Source of the DNA: Pseudomonas sp. H1h
Lineage (GTDB): Bacteria > Pseudomonadota > Gammaproteobacteria > Pseudomonadales > Pseudomonadaceae
Direction: 5' to 3'
Assembly: GCF_000633255.1 (NCBI RefSeq)
Contig: NZ_AYMJ01000017.1
Location: forward strand, 172,243-236,242
Length of the DNA stretch: 64,000 bases
Under the pieces are notes generated by a model. It was not told the DNA's origin and did not search any database. It saw only the letters and a list, made by a program, of their open reading frames with translations. Position 1 is the first letter of the stretch, and each line of letters begins with the position of its first letter. This document shows positions 47,528-56,715 of the stretch, in pieces. Made by a program: the position numbers and the translations under genes.

Positions 47528-47992
47528 TTGGAAGCCAGGGAATTCAGTCACTTTCAAAGCAGTGACACAACGAGTAAAGGCCAGGGAACGCAAGTCATGG
47601 GCGCCATCCGTCGCGAAGAATTCAATGCCAGGATCGAGACCATCGAGACACGAATGGATGCTCGGCTGGACGCGGTATCAATGAAAATCGACGGGTTTTT
47701 ATCTGTTCAGGTAGAGCGAGACAAACGCTACGACCTGATTACGCAAGAAATGCGCAGGATTGCCGACGGCGCGCAGGACGCAGCAAGGCAAGGGGCGACC
47801 GTCAAAGCCAATGTCTGGGCTGCAACGGCCGTCCAGTTACTGGGGATAGTCGCCATCGTCGTCGGTGCTTATTACGCCAATCAAGCCAACATGTATGTCG
47901 CCATACAAACCACCCTCGCCGCAGTTCAAGCAGGCAAGGACGTTCACGCACCAAAACCGTCGATGCTGCCAACGCCTTTACCGCCACAATAA
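47528..47992 (+). CDS. Hypothetical protein with coiled coil and C-terminal membrane helix
   Basis: The protein (154 residues from a TTG start) has a coiled-coil region (EEFNARIETIETRMDARLDAVS, shortened here by function) and one membrane helix (about residues 97-114). A TTG at 47528 follows AAAGGTG by 5 bp; the ATG at 47597 (MGAIRREEFN) is the alternative. The function is unknown. Confidence 0.6.
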   Translation: MEAREFSHFQSSDTTSKGQGTQVMGAIRREEFNARIETIETRMDARLDAVSMKIDGFLSVQVERDKRYDLITQEMRRIADGAQDAARQGATVKANVWAATAVQLLGIVAIVVGAYYANQANMYVAIQTTLAAVQAGKDVHAPKPSMLPTPLPPQ

Positions 47993-48021
47993 AAAACGGC
48001 CTTCAAACGAAGGCCGTTTTT
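47992..48021. terminator. Bidirectional terminator before the pirin gene
   Basis: AAAAACGGCCTTC and GAAGGCCGTTTTT form a 13-bp perfect stem with an AAAC loop and T-runs on both strands. Confidence 0.92.
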
Positions 48022-48041
48022 GCAGGCGACAAACCCCTGCC

Positions 48042-48764
48042 TCATGGCATTTGCGGCAACTCCTGCGGCCGCAGATCAAACACCAGCACCTCGGCATCCA
48101 CGCCATTGCCCAAGGTCAGGGCCTGGTCTTCACGCACCCGCACACCATCGCCTTCCTGCAACTGCACGCCGTTGAGTTCAACGCTGCCACGCGCCACATG
48201 CACGTAGGCATAACGGTTGGCCGGCAGTACCAGTGTCGCGCTTTCCTTGCCGTCGAACAGGCCGGCGAAGACCCGTGCGTCCTGACGTACTTTCAGTGAG
48301 CCATCAGCGCCGTCTGGCGAGATGATCAGTTGCAGGCGACCGCGTTTCTTCTGCGCGCTGAAGTGCTCCTGCTGGTAGCGCGGTTTTGCCCCGGCCACTT
48401 CCGGCACGATCCAGATTTGCAGAAAGTGCACAGGCCGGGTGGCCGAATGGTTGAACTCGCTGTGGGCCACGCCGCTGCCGGCACTCATCAGTTGCACGTC
48501 ACCGGGTCGAATCACCGAGCCGGTGCCGAGGGTGTCCTTGTGTTCCAGCGCGCCTTCCAGCACGTAGGAAAAGATCTCCATGTCGCGGTGCGGGTGCTGG
48601 CCGAAGCCCTTGCCGGCCGCCACGCGGTCGTCGTTGATCACCAGCAGGTCGGAAAAACCCTGCTCACGCGGGTCGCGGTAGCTGGCGAAGGAAAAGGTGT
48701 GGAAGGACTTCAGCCAGCCATGATTGGCGAGGCCGCGGTCGGAAGCTTTGCGCAGAGTCAGCAT
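48042..48764 (-). CDS. Pirin family protein
   Basis: This bicupin protein has 240 residues. Metal-binding histidines are in GQHPHRDMEIFSYVLEG and in SGVAHSEFNHS, typical of bacterial YhhW-like pirins, some of which oxidise quercetin. It starts MLTLRKASDRG after AGGAG. Upstream frame extensions lack similarity. Confidence 0.9.
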   Translation of the reverse strand: MLTLRKASDRGLANHGWLKSFHTFSFASYRDPREQGFSDLLVINDDRVAAGKGFGQHPHRDMEIFSYVLEGALEHKDTLGTGSVIRPGDVQLMSAGSGVAHSEFNHSATRPVHFLQIWIVPEVAGAKPRYQQEHFSAQKKRGRLQLIISPDGADGSLKVRQDARVFAGLFDGKESATLVLPANRYAYVHVARGSVELNGVQLQEGDGVRVREDQALTLGNGVDAEVLVFDLRPQELPQMP

Positions 48765-48976
48765 GATGAAATCTCCTGGCGGGACGTTGATTCGTCCGAG
48801 TGAGGAGAAGGTTACTGTTAACCGCTCTGTGCAATAAGTAGATGGAAATTGAAATACTGTCCCTTTCAGGTTGACAGTTTTGCGTACTCGATCACGCATT
48901 CTTTTCGCTGCTCGCCACGCACTTGGCCATAATGCGAGCTCTGGCTACTTTTCCTTGATTTCAGTGATGTTCACCC

Positions 48977-49927
48977 ATGAAAACCGTGGCAATGGTGCTG
49001 TTTCCCGAATTTTTACTGCTCGACATGGCCGGTCCCATGGAGGTGTTTTCGGTCGCCAACCGCTACTTGAAGGCCGACGATCATTACCAGTTGATCACCC
49101 TGGGCACCGAGCGCGGGATGCTCCGCGCCTCCAATGGCGTGCAAGTACAAACCGACCGCCATATCGACGACCCGATCCCGGCCTGTGACCTGCTGCTGGT
49201 ACCGGGCGGCCCGGGGGCCTACAGCGAAAGGCACCCGCCATTGCTCGCCTGGCTGCAACGGGCGGCGGGGCAGGCTGGCCGCTATGGTTCGATCTGCACC
49301 GGGGCCTTTGTGCTGGGCCATGCCGGTCTGCTCGATGGCTATCGCGTGACCACCCACTGGAACTACACCGAACGGCTGATCAAGGCCTTCCCCAAGGCGC
49401 AGGTGGAGACTGATCAGATCTACACCGAAGACCGCAATCTGATCACCTCGGGAGGCGTGACCGCCGGTATCGATCTGGCATTGGCGGTGGTCGCGCAGGA
49501 TCACGGGAAAAAAGTCGCCCAGGACGTGGCCAAGGTTCTGCTGGTGGTGATGAAGCGTCAGGGCGGGCAAGCGCAGTTCAGCCCGTTGATGGCGGCGGTG
49601 GCCCCGCAGGAAACCGCCATTACCCGCGTGCAGAACCACGTGCTGGAACACCTCGACGAGGCGTTTACGGTCGAGCGCATGGCCGGTCTGGCGAACATGA
49701 GCACCCGGCACTTTGCGCGAGTGTTCGCGCGGGATGTGGACATGACGCCGATGGCGTTTTTACAGAACGCCCGTATCGATTGCGCGCGTAATCTTCTGGA
49801 AACCACCGAGCTGCCCTTGAAGACCGTGGCTTATAAAAGCGGTTTCGGCAGCGTGCGCCACATGCGTCTGCTGTTCGCTGAAAAGCTCGGCCTGACCCCG
49901 GCGCAATACCGCAAACAGTTCAGCTAG
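48977..49927 (+). CDS. GlxA-type AraC regulator with DJ-1/PfpI domain
   Basis: This 316-residue regulator has an N-terminal class I glutamine amidotransferase-like domain (PGGPGAYS; C107 in ICTGAF), a ligand-sensing fold rather than an enzyme, and a C-terminal AraC double helix-turn-helix (FTVERMAGLANMSTRHFARVF, YKSGFGSVRHMR). It is divergent from pirin and may control it. Confidence 0.92.
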   Translation: MKTVAMVLFPEFLLLDMAGPMEVFSVANRYLKADDHYQLITLGTERGMLRASNGVQVQTDRHIDDPIPACDLLLVPGGPGAYSERHPPLLAWLQRAAGQAGRYGSICTGAFVLGHAGLLDGYRVTTHWNYTERLIKAFPKAQVETDQIYTEDRNLITSGGVTAGIDLALAVVAQDHGKKVAQDVAKVLLVVMKRQGGQAQFSPLMAAVAPQETAITRVQNHVLEHLDEAFTVERMAGLANMSTRHFARVFARDVDMTPMAFLQNARIDCARNLLETTELPLKTVAYKSGFGSVRHMRLLFAEKLGLTPAQYRKQFS

Positions 49928-50086
49928 AGCGGTTGTGTCCGTCCGGTGCATCCGGATGTCCGTGCTGCGCCCCGCACGGAGGTTGTGCCGTCACCTGCGC
50001 CTGCCAAGATAACTGCAACGCTTGGAAGGGAGAGGCGCCGGAGGCCGGAGGCATGATGCTCACGACCGCTGGCACTGGAAAACGGC

Positions 50087-51541
50087 ATGCACAGCCACGA
50101 AGATTTGCCCGCTGCATCGGTCCTGTATTTTGGGCCCTACGCGTTTCATCTGCGCCAACGGCTGGTCCTCGACGGTGACCGGCAGTTGCGCATGGGCGGC
50201 CGCGCCCTGGACATTCTGCAGATGCTGGTCGAACGCGCCGGTCGGGTGGTGCGCAAAGAGCAGTTGATCGCCTGGGTGTGGCCAGACAGCGTGGTCGAGG
50301 AGATCAACCTGCGGGTGCACATCGCCGCGTTGCGTCGGGCGTTGGGTGATGGCGAGAATGGTCAGCGCTACATCGTCAACGTGCCGCAATGCGGCTACTG
50401 CTTCATTGCCCCGGTGCACGCTCAAAGCGTTGCGCAAGTGGTGTTCGAAACCCTGCAAGCCCCGCAGCATAATTTACCCGCTCGCTTGACTCCGGTCATC
50501 GGCCGCGATTCGCTGGTCGGCAGCCTGGTGCGACAAATGCCGCTGTGCCGGTTGATGACGCTGACAGGCCCGGCCGGGATCGGCAAATCCACGGTGGCGC
50601 TGCGCGTGGCCGAGTTGCTGCTACAGCATTATCGCGATGGCGTCTGGTACGTCGATCTGTCCCTTGCCAATGACGCTCCATCGTTGCTCGACCACCTGCT
50701 GCACACCCTCGACACCTCGTTCGAGGCGTTAGTGTCACGTCATGCCTTGCTGGTGCTGGACAATGCTGATCGTCGTCGCGAACCGGGCCGGGCGCTGGTC
50801 GAGCGATTGCAACTGGCTGCGCCCCGGCTGGCGCTGCTGGTCACCAGTCGCGAACCGTTGCACGCCCATCTCGAGACCCTGCAACCGGTTGCGCCATTGA
50901 GTTTTCCCAAAGCGTTGGCAGTGGACAGTGTTGAAGAACTCATGGGCTATTCGGCGGTGCAATTGCTGGTCAGCCGCGCTCGCGCCCGTCAGCATGATTT
51001 CCGCCTGCGCGAGCAGGATCTGCCCACCGTGTGTGACATCTGTCGTCGGCTCGACGGTTTGCCGCTGGCCATCGAACTGGCGGCGGCGCAGATCGATTCA
51101 CTGGCGCTGGTGGGGCTGCAGACACAACTGGATAACGGTCTGCGCCTGCTCAGTCATGGTCGACGCACCGCGGTAGCGCGGCTCCAGTCGATGAGCGCCG
51201 CGCTGGACTGGAGCTATCAGGACCTGAAGGCCAGCGAGCAACGGGTATTGCAGCGCCTGTCGGTGTTCAAAGCGGCTTTTACCGAGGCGGCGGCGTTGCA
51301 GGTGATTGACGGTGCGCACCTGAAGGCGATGATCGAGCGTCTGGCCGCCAAGTCATGGCTGACGGTGGAGCGGGGCGCAGACCCGGTGTGCTACCGGATG
51401 CTTAACACCATTCGCTGTTATGTGCGTGAGCAGCTCGAAACCAGTTCTGAACTGAGCGACATCGTGCACCGCCATGCCCGGTACCACGGACAGAGTCGAT
51501 CCGGCTCAGTCGTGCCGGGCGCGCAGCGTGTCGAGCAGTAA
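50087..51541 (+). CDS. Winged-helix STAND ATPase regulator, shortened at the C-terminus
   Basis: This 484-residue protein has an OmpR-like DNA-binding domain (about 15-105; ALDILQMLVERAGRVV, WPDSVVEEINLRVHIAALRRAL) and an NB-ARC-type ATPase. Walker A is GPAGIGKST at 161-169, and Walker B has D225 in LLVLDNAD. It stops shortly after the ATPase arm, with no TPR sensor domain. The final residues are read across the 3' end of the convergent sibling gene, overlapping by 36 bp. Confidence 0.82.
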   Translation: MHSHEDLPAASVLYFGPYAFHLRQRLVLDGDRQLRMGGRALDILQMLVERAGRVVRKEQLIAWVWPDSVVEEINLRVHIAALRRALGDGENGQRYIVNVPQCGYCFIAPVHAQSVAQVVFETLQAPQHNLPARLTPVIGRDSLVGSLVRQMPLCRLMTLTGPAGIGKSTVALRVAELLLQHYRDGVWYVDLSLANDAPSLLDHLLHTLDTSFEALVSRHALLVLDNADRRREPGRALVERLQLAAPRLALLVTSREPLHAHLETLQPVAPLSFPKALAVDSVEELMGYSAVQLLVSRARARQHDFRLREQDLPTVCDICRRLDGLPLAIELAAAQIDSLALVGLQTQLDNGLRLLSHGRRTAVARLQSMSAALDWSYQDLKASEQRVLQRLSVFKAAFTEAAALQVIDGAHLKAMIERLAAKSWLTVERGADPVCYRMLNTIRCYVREQLETSSELSDIVHRHARYHGQSRSGSVVPGAQRVEQ

Positions 51542-54382
51542 GCGCACCTTACGCAGGTCCGGGGTGGCGTAACCTTCGCTGAAGCGTTGGTAGATCGGGG
51601 TCAGCAAGTCCAGTGCTTCGCGGTCACGTGATTGGCGCTGCCACAGCTGTGCCAGGGACGTTGCACTGCGCAGTTCCCAGGCCAGGGCGCCCTGGGACCG
51701 GGCGATGGCGAGGGCGTCTTGCAGAAGTTTTTCTGCCTGGTCGACGGTGCAGGCGGTGCCTGGGTGATCGCTTTCGCAAGCCGGCGGGCGCTTGTGGGAG
51801 CGAGCCTGCTCGCGAAGGCCTCCCTGCGGACAACCCGACTCATCAGCCAATAACCGCTCGGCTTCGGCCCGTAACACCTCCGCCGTGCTCCAGCCCGCCG
51901 CGCCACTGCGTGCGCGCTCCAGCAAGGCGGCATCGATGTAGCGTGCATCGAGTGTGACCATCAGCTCCTTGATCAGGCCGCTTTGCGCAGGGGCGTCGGG
52001 CTCGGCCAGACGCTCATCGATAACCTGCGCATAGTGCCGCCCCCAGTTGTAGAACAGCAGCACCGAATGCTTCTGCGCCTGCTCCAGCAGCAGTTGCAAC
52101 AGCGCTCGTGCGGTCTTGGGATCGCCGTTGTAGTGCGCGATCAGGCAACTGGCCAAGGCCAGGGTGTAACAGATCGAGGTGCCGTGGTTGATCTGCACGG
52201 CGATGTCCAGCGCCTGTCGCGCGGTGCGCCACGCCTGTTCGGGAAACCCTTGCAGCCATAGCACCCGGGCGAGAATGGTCAGCGACGCCACGCTCTGGTC
52301 GTACTGCACGCCGAAGCCGTGGGTGAACCGGTTGCGATAGCCGCTGTGGGCCATGCGCTGGATCACTTGCTCGGCGCTGATCCGGGCTTGCGGTTGGTCG
52401 CCGGCAAAGTGCAGGGCCAGGACACGCAGGCGGTGAGTACTCAACGACAGCAGAGGATCGTCGTGGTCACCGAGGCTGTCGAAGTGTGCGCTTTGCTGCA
52501 GTGCTGCCTGGTAATGGCCGCAACTGAGGTTGACCGCCAGGTGTCCGGATATCGCGCGCAATTGCCCGGCGACGTCGCGGTGCTGTTGCGCCAGCGCGTT
52601 GGCTTGAGTGAACGCTGCGATGGTCTCCGGCGAACCGCCCCAGGTGTGGTAGCAGGCGCTGCCGAGCGCCAGTTGCAGGGCGATTTCCAGAGGTGGGCAA
52701 GGTTGTTCGGCAGCTGCGAGCAAGGTCAGCGCCTGGCGTACATGCGCGCCATATTCCTTGAGTAATGACAGCTCCTGCCACAACGCGGCCGACGTCGCCG
52801 TCAGACGGATTCCGAGTGAACGCGAGCCGGCACCCTGCAAACTCCAGTCGAGGGCGGCGCGCAGATCCTCCAGCGCTCGGGCATAGCGCTCGATCCATTG
52901 CGTGGTTGGCGTGTGCTCCCAGTCGGCTTGCGCCTGTTCCATCAACGTCAGATAGCGCTCGGCGTGGCGTTCGCGCAGGGTTTCGCGTTCACCGCTGTGT
53001 TCAAGTTTTGCCAGCGCGTAATGGCGCGTGGTGTCGAGCAGGCGATAGAACACTTGTTCATCGCCGACATCCACATTGAGCAGTGATTTGGCCACCAGTT
53101 GCGTGATCGCCGCGAGTACCTGGGTGGGCTCGATGTGCTGCCCGACGATCACCGCTGCGGCCGAGGCCAGGCTGAAGCTGCCGCGAAACGCCCCGAGGCG
53201 GCGCAGGCAGGTCTGCTCGCAGGGGGTGAGCAGGTTGAAACTCCAGTCCAGCGTGGCATGCAACGTCTGGTGCCGTGCATGGCGCTGGTGGTTGCCTGCC
53301 GCCAGTGGATGCAGATGATCCTGCCACTGCTGCAGCAAACCGCTCAGGCCGAGGCTTTCGACCTGCGCTGCCGCCAGTTCCAGGGCCAGCGGAATACCGT
53401 CCAGGCGCCGGCAGATTTCAATGGCCAGCGGCAACTCGGCGTCGCTCAATTCAAAGTGTTCGTGGGCGACCATGGCCCGTTCGACGAACAGTTGCAGCGC
53501 GGCAAACGCCATCGCCTGTTCGCGATCGAGATCGCTTGTCGCCGGCGGGCAGTCGAGTGAATCCAGACGCTGCACGAACTCGCCTTCAGCGCGCAGGCTT
53601 TCACGGCTGGTGGCCAGAATGTGCACTTGCGGTGCGCCGCGCAGGATGCTTTCGGCGAGCAGCGCCACGGCATCGATCAGGTGCTCGCAGTTGTCGATCA
53701 CCAGCAGCATCTGCCGCTCGCGCAAAGCGTTGAGCACTGCTGCCAGCGGCTGGCCGTCGTGCACTGACAGATTGAGCAGGGTCGCCAGTTGCGAGGCGAT
53801 CAGCGTCGGGTCGTTGAGCGGCGCCAGATCCAGCAGGCGGACGCCGTCGCGATAGCGTCCGATCAGTTGTTCGGCGACACGCAGCGCGACGGTGGTCTTG
53901 CCGATCCCGCCCGGCCCGACCAGAGTGATGCAACGCTGCGACGGCAGCTGCTGCATCAGGCTGTCGACCAGCGGCTGGCGGCCGATCATCCGGGTGTGGC
54001 GCAACGGCAGATTGTGCCGCCCCGGAGCCGCTTCGCGCAGGCGTTGTTCGCTGGCCTGTACCGTCAGCGGCGCAACGAAACTGTAACCGCGCTGGGCCAC
54101 GGTGACGATAAAGCGCTGGCCGGCCTGACCGTCGCCCAATGCTTTGCGCAGGGCAGCCATGTGTACCCGCAAATTGATGTCTTCGACGACGCTGTCCGGC
54201 CACACGCCGGCGAGCAACTGCTGTTTGCTCACCACTTCACCGGCATGTGCCAGCAGCATCAACAGAATATCCATGGCACGCCGGCCCAGACGCAGCGGCT
54301 GGTCGCCTTCCATGACCAGTCGCTGCCCGGTGTAGATCCGATAAGGGCCGAAGCCGATGGCCTGGTTCGGGGAAAGACTCAA
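51506..54382 (-). CDS. Winged-helix STAND ATPase regulator with TPR-like sensor domain
   Basis: This long regulator (958 residues) has a DNA-binding domain (about 10-105), an ATPase with Walker A GPGGIGKTT at 156-164 and Walker B D230 in LLVIDNCEHL, and a long helical TPR-like C-terminal region, as in MalT. The chosen TTG follows AGGAG by 7 bp; GTG at 54388 and ATG at 54487 are alternatives. A REP element is read in frame near residue 855. The overlap with its truncated sibling is 36 bp. Confidence 0.82.
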   Translation of the reverse strand: MSLSPNQAIGFGPYRIYTGQRLVMEGDQPLRLGRRAMDILLMLLAHAGEVVSKQQLLAGVWPDSVVEDINLRVHMAALRKALGDGQAGQRFIVTVAQRGYSFVAPLTVQASEQRLREAAPGRHNLPLRHTRMIGRQPLVDSLMQQLPSQRCITLVGPGGIGKTTVALRVAEQLIGRYRDGVRLLDLAPLNDPTLIASQLATLLNLSVHDGQPLAAVLNALRERQMLLVIDNCEHLIDAVALLAESILRGAPQVHILATSRESLRAEGEFVQRLDSLDCPPATSDLDREQAMAFAALQLFVERAMVAHEHFELSDAELPLAIEICRRLDGIPLALELAAAQVESLGLSGLLQQWQDHLHPLAAGNHQRHARHQTLHATLDWSFNLLTPCEQTCLRRLGAFRGSFSLASAAAVIVGQHIEPTQVLAAITQLVAKSLLNVDVGDEQVFYRLLDTTRHYALAKLEHSGERETLRERHAERYLTLMEQAQADWEHTPTTQWIERYARALEDLRAALDWSLQGAGSRSLGIRLTATSAALWQELSLLKEYGAHVRQALTLLAAAEQPCPPLEIALQLALGSACYHTWGGSPETIAAFTQANALAQQHRDVAGQLRAISGHLAVNLSCGHYQAALQQSAHFDSLGDHDDPLLSLSTHRLRVLALHFAGDQPQARISAEQVIQRMAHSGYRNRFTHGFGVQYDQSVASLTILARVLWLQGFPEQAWRTARQALDIAVQINHGTSICYTLALASCLIAHYNGDPKTARALLQLLLEQAQKHSVLLFYNWGRHYAQVIDERLAEPDAPAQSGLIKELMVTLDARYIDAALLERARSGAAGWSTAEVLRAEAERLLADESGCPQGGLREQARSHKRPPACESDHPGTACTVDQAEKLLQDALAIARSQGALAWELRSATSLAQLWQRQSRDREALDLLTPIYQRFSEGYATPDLRKVRLLLDTLRARHD
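51794..51819. repeat. REP sequence inside a coding region
   Basis: The core GTGGGAGCGAGCCTGCTCGCGAAGGC matches the extragenic REPs of this window. It lies within the STAND regulator gene, where it encodes QARSHKRP-like residues without stopping the frame. Confidence 0.85.
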
Positions 54383-54516
54383 CAGCACACTCCTGCGGTG
54401 ATGCGGCGATCCCGGCACAGGCGCGCTGCGTGAAGACGCAGCCCGTCTGGTGCAAGGTATCGCAGCATATTCCTCAGGTTTGGCCATCAGTGCAACGGCA
54501 GGCTCTCGGGTAATGC

Positions 54517-54948
54517 TCAAAAGCTCATGGGCCGTGTTCGGGGGTCTTTGCCTTCGCGCATGACCTGGCAGCGCCAGGCGAACGGGTTGATCCCTTCGCT
54601 GCGGGTGAACATGTGACAGAAGTGCGCTTGATCGCAGAAGCCGCATTCCAGGCTGATTTGCGTCAGGCTCAGGCCGGTGTGGCGGATCAGCAGCTTGGCG
54701 CGGGCGATGCGCTGCTCGCGGATCCAGTCCTGCGGTGCCAGGCCTGTGCTGGCCTTGAACGCCCGGGAGAAATGGCTGCGCGACAGCGAGCAGGCACGTG
54801 CCAGCTCGGCCACTTCCAGGCTTTCTCCGAGGCGTTCGAGGATCAGTTGTTTGACCTGCCGCTCGCGTTGCGGGCTGAGGCCGCCGAGGGGCGGCTTGCG
54901 GGGTTCGCAGGCAGGGGCGAGGGCGACGGATTGCTGTAGATGAGCCAT
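54517..54948 (-). CDS. Short AraC-family regulator
   Basis: This 143-residue protein is almost only an AraC DNA-binding domain, with two helix-turn-helix motifs (LAELARACSLS-like SLSRSHFSRAFKASTG and ISLECGFCDQAHFCHMFTRSEG). It has no effector domain. The ATG at 54948 is the best guess, though no clear ribosome site is present. It follows the divergent LysR gene across 210 bp. Confidence 0.85.
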   Translation of the reverse strand: MAHLQQSVALAPACEPRKPPLGGLSPQRERQVKQLILERLGESLEVAELARACSLSRSHFSRAFKASTGLAPQDWIREQRIARAKLLIRHTGLSLTQISLECGFCDQAHFCHMFTRSEGINPFAWRCQVMREGKDPRTRPMSF

Positions 54949-55161
54949 GGCCAAAGTCCGTGTCGTGGGAGGGGACACCCGCCGGGTGCGTTCCCTCGGG
55001 GCAAAAAAACAACGCTGCGCAGAGGCCTTCATTGTTAAGACGGGCCGCGCAGACTGACGAGTTAATCGTTGTTAATTCGCAGACCTGACCCGGGCGCAAA
55101 CCCGCGATGATCGCGTAAAGTGCACAGCACTTGCGCCTGGTCATCGAAGGAATTGGAGCCC

Positions 55162-56085
55162 ATGAACCGTAACGATCTACGCCGCGTCGACATGAACCTG
55201 CTGGTGATTTTCGAAGCGCTGATGTTCGAAAAGAACCTGACCCGCGTCGCCGAAAAACTGTTCATGGGCCAACCGGCGGTGAGTGCCGCGCTGGGCCGTT
55301 TGCGCGATTTGTTCGACGACCCGTTGCTGCTGCGCAACGGCCGTGGCATGGAGCCGACCGCCCGCGCGCTGGCGATTCTGCAAGAGCTGCAACCGGCGAT
55401 GGACGTGATTTCCGGCGCGGTCAGCCGGGCCAAGGAGTTCGATCCGGCGAGCAGTTGCGACGTGTTCCGCATTGGCCTGTCGGACGACGCCGAGTTCGGC
55501 CTGTTTCCACCGCTGCTGCGCAAGCTTCAGCAAGAGGCGCCGGGGATCGTCGTCGTGGTGCGGCGCGCCAACTACCTGCTGATGCCGGCGCTGCTGGCGT
55601 CCGGGGAAATCTCCGTCGGTGTGAGCTACACCACCGATCTGCCGGCCAACGCCAAGCGCAAGAAACTGCGCGACATCCCCTGCAAGGTGCTGCGCGGCGA
55701 TGACCGCCCGGGGCCGCTGACCCTCGATGAATACTGCGAGCGCCCGCATGCGATGGTGTCGTTTTCCGGTGACTTGAGCGGCAACATCGACCTGGACCTG
55801 GCCAAGCTCGGTCGCCGGCGGCGTGTGGTGCTCGGTGTGCCGCAGTTCAGTGGCTTGCGCGCCTTGCTCGCCGGCACTGAAATGATCGCCACCGTGCCGG
55901 ATTACGCCGCCTGTGCGTTGGTCGAAGGTTGCACATTGCGCGCCGAAGATCCGCCGTTCCCGATCGAAGCCGCGCAGCTGTCGATGGCTTGGAGCGGGGT
56001 GCATGACAACGACCCGGCGGAGCGCTGGCTGCGTTCGCGGATCAGTCAGTTCATGGCGGCGCCGCTGGACATCCCACCCGTGTGA
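55162..56085 (+). CDS. LysR-family regulator near the DoxX/amidohydrolase operon
   Basis: This 307-residue LysR has an N-terminal DNA-binding domain (RVDMNLLVIFEALMFEKNLT, GQPAVSAALGRLRDLF) of the NodD/ToxR-like group and a C-terminal effector domain. The ATG follows GGAG. It is the nearest regulator to the operon at 56299 and may control it. The inducer is unknown. Confidence 0.88.
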   Translation: MNRNDLRRVDMNLLVIFEALMFEKNLTRVAEKLFMGQPAVSAALGRLRDLFDDPLLLRNGRGMEPTARALAILQELQPAMDVISGAVSRAKEFDPASSCDVFRIGLSDDAEFGLFPPLLRKLQQEAPGIVVVVRRANYLLMPALLASGEISVGVSYTTDLPANAKRKKLRDIPCKVLRGDDRPGPLTLDEYCERPHAMVSFSGDLSGNIDLDLAKLGRRRRVVLGVPQFSGLRALLAGTEMIATVPDYAACALVEGCTLRAEDPPFPIEAAQLSMAWSGVHDNDPAERWLRSRISQFMAAPLDIPPV

Positions 56086-56102
56086 AAACACCACAATCCC
56101 CT

Positions 56103-56204
56103 TGTGGGAGGCTTGCTCGCGAACGCGATGTGTCATTCAACAATCATGCGGGTTGACCCGACGCCATCGTCGGATCACCGCCCGGAGCAAGCCCGCTCCC
56201 ACAG
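56103..56204. repeat. Imperfect REPIN
   Basis: The left arm TGTGGGAGGCTTGCTCGCGAA has lost bases, and the right arm GGAGCAAGCCCGCTCCCACAG is partial. They flank about 60 bp between the LysR gene and the DoxX gene. Confidence 0.75.
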
Positions 56205-56298
56205 GAATCCGGCGCGTCTGAAAGAGAGCACATCCATCCAATTTCCCCCCGCCCGCACCGAGCATGATTGACCCCGATAAGAAATAAAGGGTGAGGTC

Positions 56299-56715
56299 AT
56301 GAACGCTTTGCAACGGGATGAACGGGCGCACGACGTCGGCTTGCTGTTTCTGCGGGTCAGCGGCGGACTGTTTCTGCTGTGGGTTCACGGTTTGCCCAAG
56401 CTGTTGAACTTCAACGCGCAATTGCAGCAGATCGAAGACCCGTTCCACCTCGGCGCCCATCTGACCTTGTGTCTGGCGATTTTTGCCGAAGTCCTGTGTC
56501 CGCTACTGATCGTCGGCGGGGTGCTGGCGCGATTGGCCTGCTTGCCTATTCTCTTTGTGCTGCTGGTGGCGCTGCTGGTCGTGCATCCGCAATGGAGTGT
56601 GGCCGAGGGGCAGTTCGGCTGGTTGCTGTTGATCCTGTTCGCCACTGTGTTCATCGCCGGGCCGGGACGGCTGGCGTTCAATGTTCGCCTGTCCGGAGTG
56701 CTGCGTTATGCCTGA
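56299..56715 (+). CDS. DoxX-family membrane protein
   Basis: This 138-residue protein has four hydrophobic helices and the DoxX-type LRVSGGLFLLWVHGLPKL start. DoxX proteins are thiol- or quinone-linked membrane proteins of uncertain mechanism. Its stop overlaps the next start by 8 bp, marking an operon. Confidence 0.83.
   Translation: MNALQRDERAHDVGLLFLRVSGGLFLLWVHGLPKLLNFNAQLQQIEDPFHLGAHLTLCLAIFAEVLCPLLIVGGVLARLACLPILFVLLVALLVVHPQWSVAEGQFGWLLLILFATVFIAGPGRLAFNVRLSGVLRYA

Noticed and set aside
54517..55144. Extension of the large STAND regulator upstream to about 55144.
   Set aside because: The extended frame overlaps the AraC gene on the same strand in another frame and lacks homology; the start near 54382 has a ribosome site.
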